In this document: piece by piece, positions 6,258 to 7,976 of the stretch
Position numbering within the stretch: position 1 is the stretch's first letter
How the letters are laid out: each line of letters begins with the position of its first letter
From: an uncultured Eubacteriales bacterium
GTDB taxonomy: Bacteria; Bacillota; Clostridia; Oscillospirales; Ruminococcaceae
Direction of reading: 5' to 3'
Length of the DNA stretch: 7,976 nt
Assembly (NCBI GenBank): GCA_902493155.1
Contig: CABUOE010000101.1
Span: forward strand, 1-7,976
The notes under the pieces: model-generated
What the model was told of the DNA's origin: nothing
The model's input: only the letters and a program-made list of their open reading frames with translations
The model's database searches: none
Translations under genes and position numbers: made by a program

Positions 6258-6437
6258 ATGGTATCGGTTGCCGAAAAAGGGGAAGAGGTGGATTTCCCAG
6301 GAAATGCATTGGCTTCCAGACAGGATTTTATCACTTTTTCTGAAAAATCGATGATGGGGATAGATAAAAGCCCCTGTGTGCCGGCGTTTACGCTGTTTTC
6401 GCAGAATACGACCAGTTTTAAAAAAGAATGGCGGTGA
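6258..6437 (+). CDS. Doubtful 59-codon ORF just upstream of the transporter
   Basis: A frame open since 6132 ends at TGA 6435-6437, inside the Shine-Dalgarno site and four bases before the transporter ATG, the geometry of translationally coupled genes. The first ATG is at 6258 (MVSVAEKGEEVDFPGN..., ending SFKKEWR), but the bases before it make no good ribosome site; a GTG at 6288 after a purine-rich GGGGAAGAG run is an alternative. I recognise no domain. It may be a remnant of a small regulator gene or simply a chance open frame. Confidence 0.2.
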   Translation: MVSVAEKGEEVDFPGNALASRQDFITFSEKSMMGIDKSPCVPAFTLFSQNTTSFKKEWR

Positions 6438-6438
6438 T
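6430..6438 (+). promoter_or_regulatory. Shine-Dalgarno site of the ABC transporter gene
   Basis: GGCGGTGAT matches the extended anti-Shine-Dalgarno complement GGAGGTGAT at eight of nine positions. The GGCGG core is seven bases before the ATG at 6442, which supports this start. Confidence 0.7.
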
Positions 6439-6441
6439 TTT

Positions 6442-7976
6442 ATGTTCCAGATCAAATGGATGTGGAAAAACCTCAAAGGACCCCGGGTGCGATATGTCAT
6501 CGGCCTGATTATGTGCGCGATGTCGGCGGGGCTGGCGCTGAGTACTCCCCTCATCTCTCAGCAGATCGTCGACCTTGTCCTGTCTCCTCCGCCGGGGCAG
6601 GAAAGGCAGGTGGAGCTGCTGGTTCCATTGGTACTTTTGATGGTGACCGCTGTGCTGCTGAAAACGGGTCTCGGCTATACTCAGGTCATGATCAATGAAA
6701 CCACTGTCATGGATATGCTCCACAACATCCGCTGCCACATCTTCAAAAATTTGCAGCAGCAGGACATGAGCTTTTTTGACCGGAACCGGGCCGGGGACCT
6801 GATGACCCGCATGACCGGCGACCTTGACATGGTGCGGTATGCGGCTTCCATTACCATTCGTGTCATCATCGACGCGCTGACGGTATTTATCGCGATTCTC
6901 GTCTACTTTTTATGTACCGACATCTTGTTCACTCTGGCGCTGTGCGCCATTCTGCCTCTGATATTTGCAGTGTGCTACGTCTACTCCAAAAAGGCGCGAC
7001 CCATGTACGCCGATATCCGGGAGCGGCTTTCGGTGCTGAACACCAGGGCGCAGGAAAACATCGCCGGAAACCGGGTGGTCAAGGCTTTTGCCCGGGAAGG
7101 GTACGAAATCCACCAGTTTGACGAGAAAAACGCCGATTACCGGGACGCCAACATTAGGGTCAACAAATTCTGGATGAAATACTATCCGGCCATCGAGCTG
7201 ACGGCTCAATCCATGGCGATTATCGTCCTTCTGCTGGGAGGGATCTTCGTCATGAACGGCCGCATCACCATGGGGCAGATGATGGCGTTTTCAGGCTTAA
7301 GCTTCACCTTTGCAAACCCTATCCGCAACCTGGGAACCATCTTAAACGACATCCAGCGTTTTCTGGCCAGCGCCAACAAGGTCATCGAGCTTTACTACGT
7401 GCGCCCGCTGATCGTCAACCGTGTCGACTGCCGCAAAGCCGAGGGAAGGCTCAAAGGGGCAATTACCTTTGACGACGTGACGCTGAAGTTCGGCCATCAC
7501 AGCGTGTTAAAACACATCAGCCTCGATATCAAGCCCGGCGAAACGGTTGCCGTTATGGGCAATACCGGCTCCGGTAAAACCATCCTCATGAACCTGATTC
7601 CGAGGCTCTACGACGTTTCCAGCGGGGAAGTCCGCATCGACGGGATAAACATCCGGGACTGGGAGATCCATTCCCTGCGCCGGAACATCGGCATGGCGAC
7701 CCAGGACGTTTTCCTTTTCTCCGACACCATCGACGGCAACATCGCCTACGGCGACCCCGACATGAGCGAGGAGGACGCCCGGCATTACGCGGCCATTTCT
7801 GCGGTGGACTTTGCAAGCAAAATGTCCGATGGGTATGACACGCTGGTAGGGGAGAGAGGCGTCGGACTGTCCGGCGGGCAGAAGCAGCGGATCGCTTTGG
7901 CCCGTGCTTTGGCGGTGAAGCCCTCCATCCTCATTTTGGACGACACCACCTCGGCGGTTGACATGGAAACCGAGAA
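6442..7976 (+). CDS. ABC exporter half-transporter, ATP-binding and permease protein (3' end missing)
   Basis: 511 codons are visible of a type usually about 580 long. The protein starts MFQIKWMWKNLKG. Six membrane helices are seen at about residues 18-38, 58-79, 137-158, 160-180, 254-272 and 277-300, with long cytoplasmic loops containing DMSFFDRNRAGDLMTRM and ENIAGNRVVKAFAREGYE, both typical of the MsbA/BmrA-type exporter fold. The nucleotide-binding domain has an A-loop aromatic (Phe350), Walker A GNTGSGKT (373-380), Q-loop Gln421 (ATQDVFLFSDTI), signature LSGGQKQR (476-483), Walker B LILDD (497-501) and D-loop SAVD (504-507). Position 501, normally the catalytic Glu, is Asp, as in the degenerate half of heterodimeric exporters such as BmrC or TM287. 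I expect a partner half-transporter gene directly downstream. Substrate (drug, lipid or peptide) cannot be told from sequence. It acts in the cytoplasmic membrane. The H-loop lies beyond the edge. Confidence 0.95.
   Translation, partial: MFQIKWMWKNLKGPRVRYVIGLIMCAMSAGLALSTPLISQQIVDLVLSPPPGQERQVELLVPLVLLMVTAVLLKTGLGYTQVMINETTVMDMLHNIRCHIFKNLQQQDMSFFDRNRAGDLMTRMTGDLDMVRYAASITIRVIIDALTVFIAILVYFLCTDILFTLALCAILPLIFAVCYVYSKKARPMYADIRERLSVLNTRAQENIAGNRVVKAFAREGYEIHQFDEKNADYRDANIRVNKFWMKYYPAIELTAQSMAIIVLLLGGIFVMNGRITMGQMMAFSGLSFTFANPIRNLGTILNDIQRFLASANKVIELYYVRPLIVNRVDCRKAEGRLKGAITFDDVTLKFGHHSVLKHISLDIKPGETVAVMGNTGSGKTILMNLIPRLYDVSSGEVRIDGINIRDWEIHSLRRNIGMATQDVFLFSDTIDGNIAYGDPDMSEEDARHYAAISAVDFASKMSDGYDTLVGERGVGLSGGQKQRIALARALAVKPSILILDDTTSAVDMETE

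Larger units (their letters stand above)
5798..6441. other. AT-rich divergent intergenic spacer
   Basis: No recognisable conserved gene lies in these 644 bases between two divergently transcribed genes. The base composition is visibly AT-richer than either gene. It carries a promoter with a palindrome and a leader for the minus-strand gene, a possible 20-codon plus-strand ORF with a hairpin, a plus-strand promoter at 6179-6206, and a doubtful plus-strand open frame up to 6437. These are listed separately. Confidence 0.8.

Noticed and set aside
6229..6354. 41-codon plus-strand ORF starting MRFLSVYAAEWYR
   Set aside because: It starts soon after the TATAAT box but has no adequate ribosome site and no recognisable domain, and it overlaps the other open frame here. 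Not supportable as a gene.
6106..6738. Minus-strand open frames across the spacer and the start of the transporter
   Set aside because: Low-complexity or out-of-phase translations without a ribosome site or recognisable motif. The transporter on the plus strand explains the right part.
6910..7816. Minus-strand open frames of 76-99 codons opposite the transporter
   Set aside because: They are complements of the membrane and nucleotide-binding domain codons. The plus strand carries every expected ABC motif.
1..7976. CRISPR array, insertion sequence, tRNA, rRNA or phage elements
   Set aside because: No short regularly spaced repeats, terminal inverted repeats with a transposase, cloverleaf or rRNA-like sequence were seen on either strand.

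Overview
The window looks like chromosomal DNA of a Gram-positive Clostridia-type bacterium (Oscillospiraceae/Lachnospiraceae-like gut Firmicute). This is an inference from the strong Shine-Dalgarno sites, the moderate-GC genes around a clearly AT-richer spacer, and the protein families present. I see no rRNA, tRNA, CRISPR array, insertion sequence or phage gene.

Two divergent, truncated genes fill the window. The left 73% is one open reading frame on the minus strand. It starts at 5797 and runs off the left edge without a stop (1932 complete codons visible). It encodes a very large secreted protein: a signal peptide, two near-identical discoidin-like/Ig-like modules, a third Ig-like domain, five more discoidin-like (F5/8 type C-like) domains mostly ending in an 'LDEIEV'-type strand, a DUF4855-like domain that resembles a glycoside hydrolase barrel, a Gly/Ser linker, and the start of a further C-terminal module cut by the window edge. 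A scan for complete ORFs does not show this gene because it has no stop inside the window; the longer ORFs visible opposite it are antisense shadows.

Positions 5798-6441 are an AT-rich intergenic spacer. It holds the probable promoter, palindromic operator and leader of the big gene, a possible 20-codon ORF with a hairpin over its stop, a second promoter (TATAAT at 6201-6206), and a doubtful open frame that ends inside the Shine-Dalgarno site of the right-hand gene.

From 6442 to the right edge is an ABC exporter half-transporter (six membrane helices plus nucleotide-binding domain, 511 codons visible). Its Walker B motif ends in Asp-Asp rather than Asp-Glu, which suggests it is the degenerate half of a heterodimeric exporter whose partner would lie just downstream.

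The two genes are divergent and nothing in the sequence shows that they work together. The most unusual observation is inside the big protein: discoidin-like domain 4 has one extra copy of a core beta-strand segment, and the adjacent domain 5 lacks the equivalent segment, as if a piece of about 28 codons had moved from one domain to its neighbour.
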